Assembly: GCA_900554265.1 (NCBI GenBank)
Contig: USGZ01000085.1
Location: forward strand, 1 to 6,929
Reading direction: 5' to 3'
DNA length: 6,929 nt
Source: an uncultured Porphyromonadaceae bacterium
GTDB lineage: Bacteria; Bacteroidota; Bacteroidia; Bacteroidales; Muribaculaceae
The notes below the pieces were generated by a model, which was not told where the DNA came from, did not search any database, and saw only the letters and a program-made list of their open reading frames with translations. Shown in pieces: positions 6,323 through 6,929 of this stretch. Made by a program: the position numbers and the translations under genes. Every line of letters starts with the position of its first letter. Position 1 is the first letter of the stretch.

Positions 6323-6820
6323 ATGCTCACCGCCCTGCCATCGCGCATAATGAACTATAAGGTGTCTGCCGCGTCGCCTACCGATGAACTGATTACCATA
6401 GGCAGGATTCTGGCCGAAGTCGGCGACTGCGCAAGCTCGGTTCTCGACAGCGAACACCTGTCCTTCGCCCGCCGGTGTGCTTCGAGACTCGGAAAGATAG
6501 TCGACGAACTGAAGGCAAGAAAAGCCATCCGGACGCCTGATGACCTGTACGAAATCCATGACGGAGGCACTGAAACTGTGAATCTGGCCGACATGAGCAT
6601 CGACGGCCTCTACAATCTCTATCGCCGCTGGCCGCTGCGCCGCCGCGAAAGGATTGCAAAGGGACTCGATGCCCTCGCCTTCGGCTTCGAAGGCCGCATT
6701 GTCGGCGAACTCGAGCGCCGCCGCCCAGCGACCAAAGAAGAACAGTACAAAATAGACTATTGCCTCGCCACATACAGCAACGAGCTGGAATGCATCGCTA
6801 TGCGGCGCGAGCTTGCATAA
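6323..6820 (+). CDS. Unrecognised small cytoplasmic helical protein in the upxZ position
   Basis: A 165-residue protein, or 156 residues if it starts at the in-frame ATG at 6350 (MNYKVSAASPTDELITIGRI), which may be the true N-terminus. It has no signal peptide or membrane segment. It is rich in charged residues and predicted helices: one in about 20-60, a DLYEIHDGG turn near 78, a Trp- and Arg-rich stretch RRWPLRRRERIAKG near 101-114, and a final helix with KEEQYKIDYCLATYSNELE. It starts 6 nt after upxY stops and ends 12 nt before the next ATG, so it is almost certainly translated from the same mRNA. In Bacteroides the gene after upxY is usually upxZ, an inhibitor of other loci's UpxY. I cannot match this sequence to UpxZ, so a functional analogue is only a positional guess. 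Confidence 0.75.
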   Translation: MLTALPSRIMNYKVSAASPTDELITIGRILAEVGDCASSVLDSEHLSFARRCASRLGKIVDELKARKAIRTPDDLYEIHDGGTETVNLADMSIDGLYNLYRRWPLRRRERIAKGLDALAFGFEGRIVGELERRRPATKEEQYKIDYCLATYSNELECIAMRRELA

Positions 6821-6832
6821 GATATTTTACTG

Positions 6833-6929
6833 ATGCGCAAGGAATTTGAAAAAATGCCGGATTTGGCGGCGGTCGATTTCAGCGATGTCGACATCGTCAA
6901 CAGTGCCGCGGCGGAGATTCTCCGGACTG
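6833..6929 (+). CDS. Start of a further operon gene, cut by the window end
   Basis: An ATG at 6833, 12 nt after the previous stop and preceded by an A/T-rich stretch, opens 32 codons with no stop before the window ends. The visible N-terminus (MRKEFEKMPDLAAVDFSDVD, then IVNSAAAEILRT) is soluble and acidic, with no signal peptide. It is too short to assign. By context it may be a surface-polysaccharide biosynthesis or regulatory gene. A second in-frame ATG lies at 6854. Confidence 0.55.
   Translation, partial: MRKEFEKMPDLAAVDFSDVDIVNSAAAEILRT

Noticed and set aside
5726..6559. A 277-codon open frame on the minus strand
   Set aside because: It is antisense to upxY and part of the following gene; the plus-strand frames form a tight operon and UpxY is clearly recognisable.

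Overview
The window looks like a chromosomal piece from a Bacteroidales gut bacterium, most likely of the Muribaculaceae/Prevotella side given the moderately high G+C. Four things support this: secreted proteins ending in Por/type IX-like sorting tails, A-rich ribosome-binding regions in place of Shine-Dalgarno sites, TAnnTTTG-type -7 promoter boxes, and a UpxY-family antiterminator. The genus is inference.

Left part (1-3894, minus strand). Two exported surface proteins lie in tandem. The first transcribed (2683-3894) is a 403-residue beta-rich protein. The second (48-2603) is an 851-residue modular protein made of three choice-of-anchor-J (cleaved-adhesin-like) modules and three Ig/FnIII-like modules. 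A 79-bp gap separates them, holding a 13-bp GC-rich stem-loop but no visible promoter, so they are probably co-transcribed from a promoter near 3936. Bases 1-47 lie past the last stop and show no convincing terminator.

Middle (3895-4146). A 252-bp divergent intergenic region carries a -7-like box in each direction and nothing else I can name.

Right part (4147-6929, plus strand). This is the head of what looks like a phase-variable capsular or surface polysaccharide locus. A tyrosine recombinase (4147-5376) is followed at once by a 220-bp segment (5376-5595) bounded by 21-bp inverted repeats, one of which begins on the last base of the recombinase stop codon. Inside it the only good Bacteroidales promoter box (TAACTTTGC, minus strand, 5408-5416) points away from the downstream genes, so as sequenced the locus reads as OFF. 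Inversion would put the box at about 5555-5562 facing right, with a leader of roughly 208 nt running into upxY. The fixed part of that leader (5596-5776) is predicted to fold around a perfect 10-bp long-range stem. Then come upxY (5777-6316, NusG/RfaH-like processive antiterminator), an unrecognised 165-residue helical protein in the position usually held by upxZ (6323-6820), and the start of a further gene cut by the window end (6833-6929).

Working model: the recombinase flips the promoter segment; in the ON state the transcript passes the structured leader, and UpxY carries polymerase through the operon. The architecture (recombinase, invertible promoter, upxY) is known from Bacteroides capsule loci. 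The sites, the leader fold and the protein after UpxY are the parts most likely to be undescribed.
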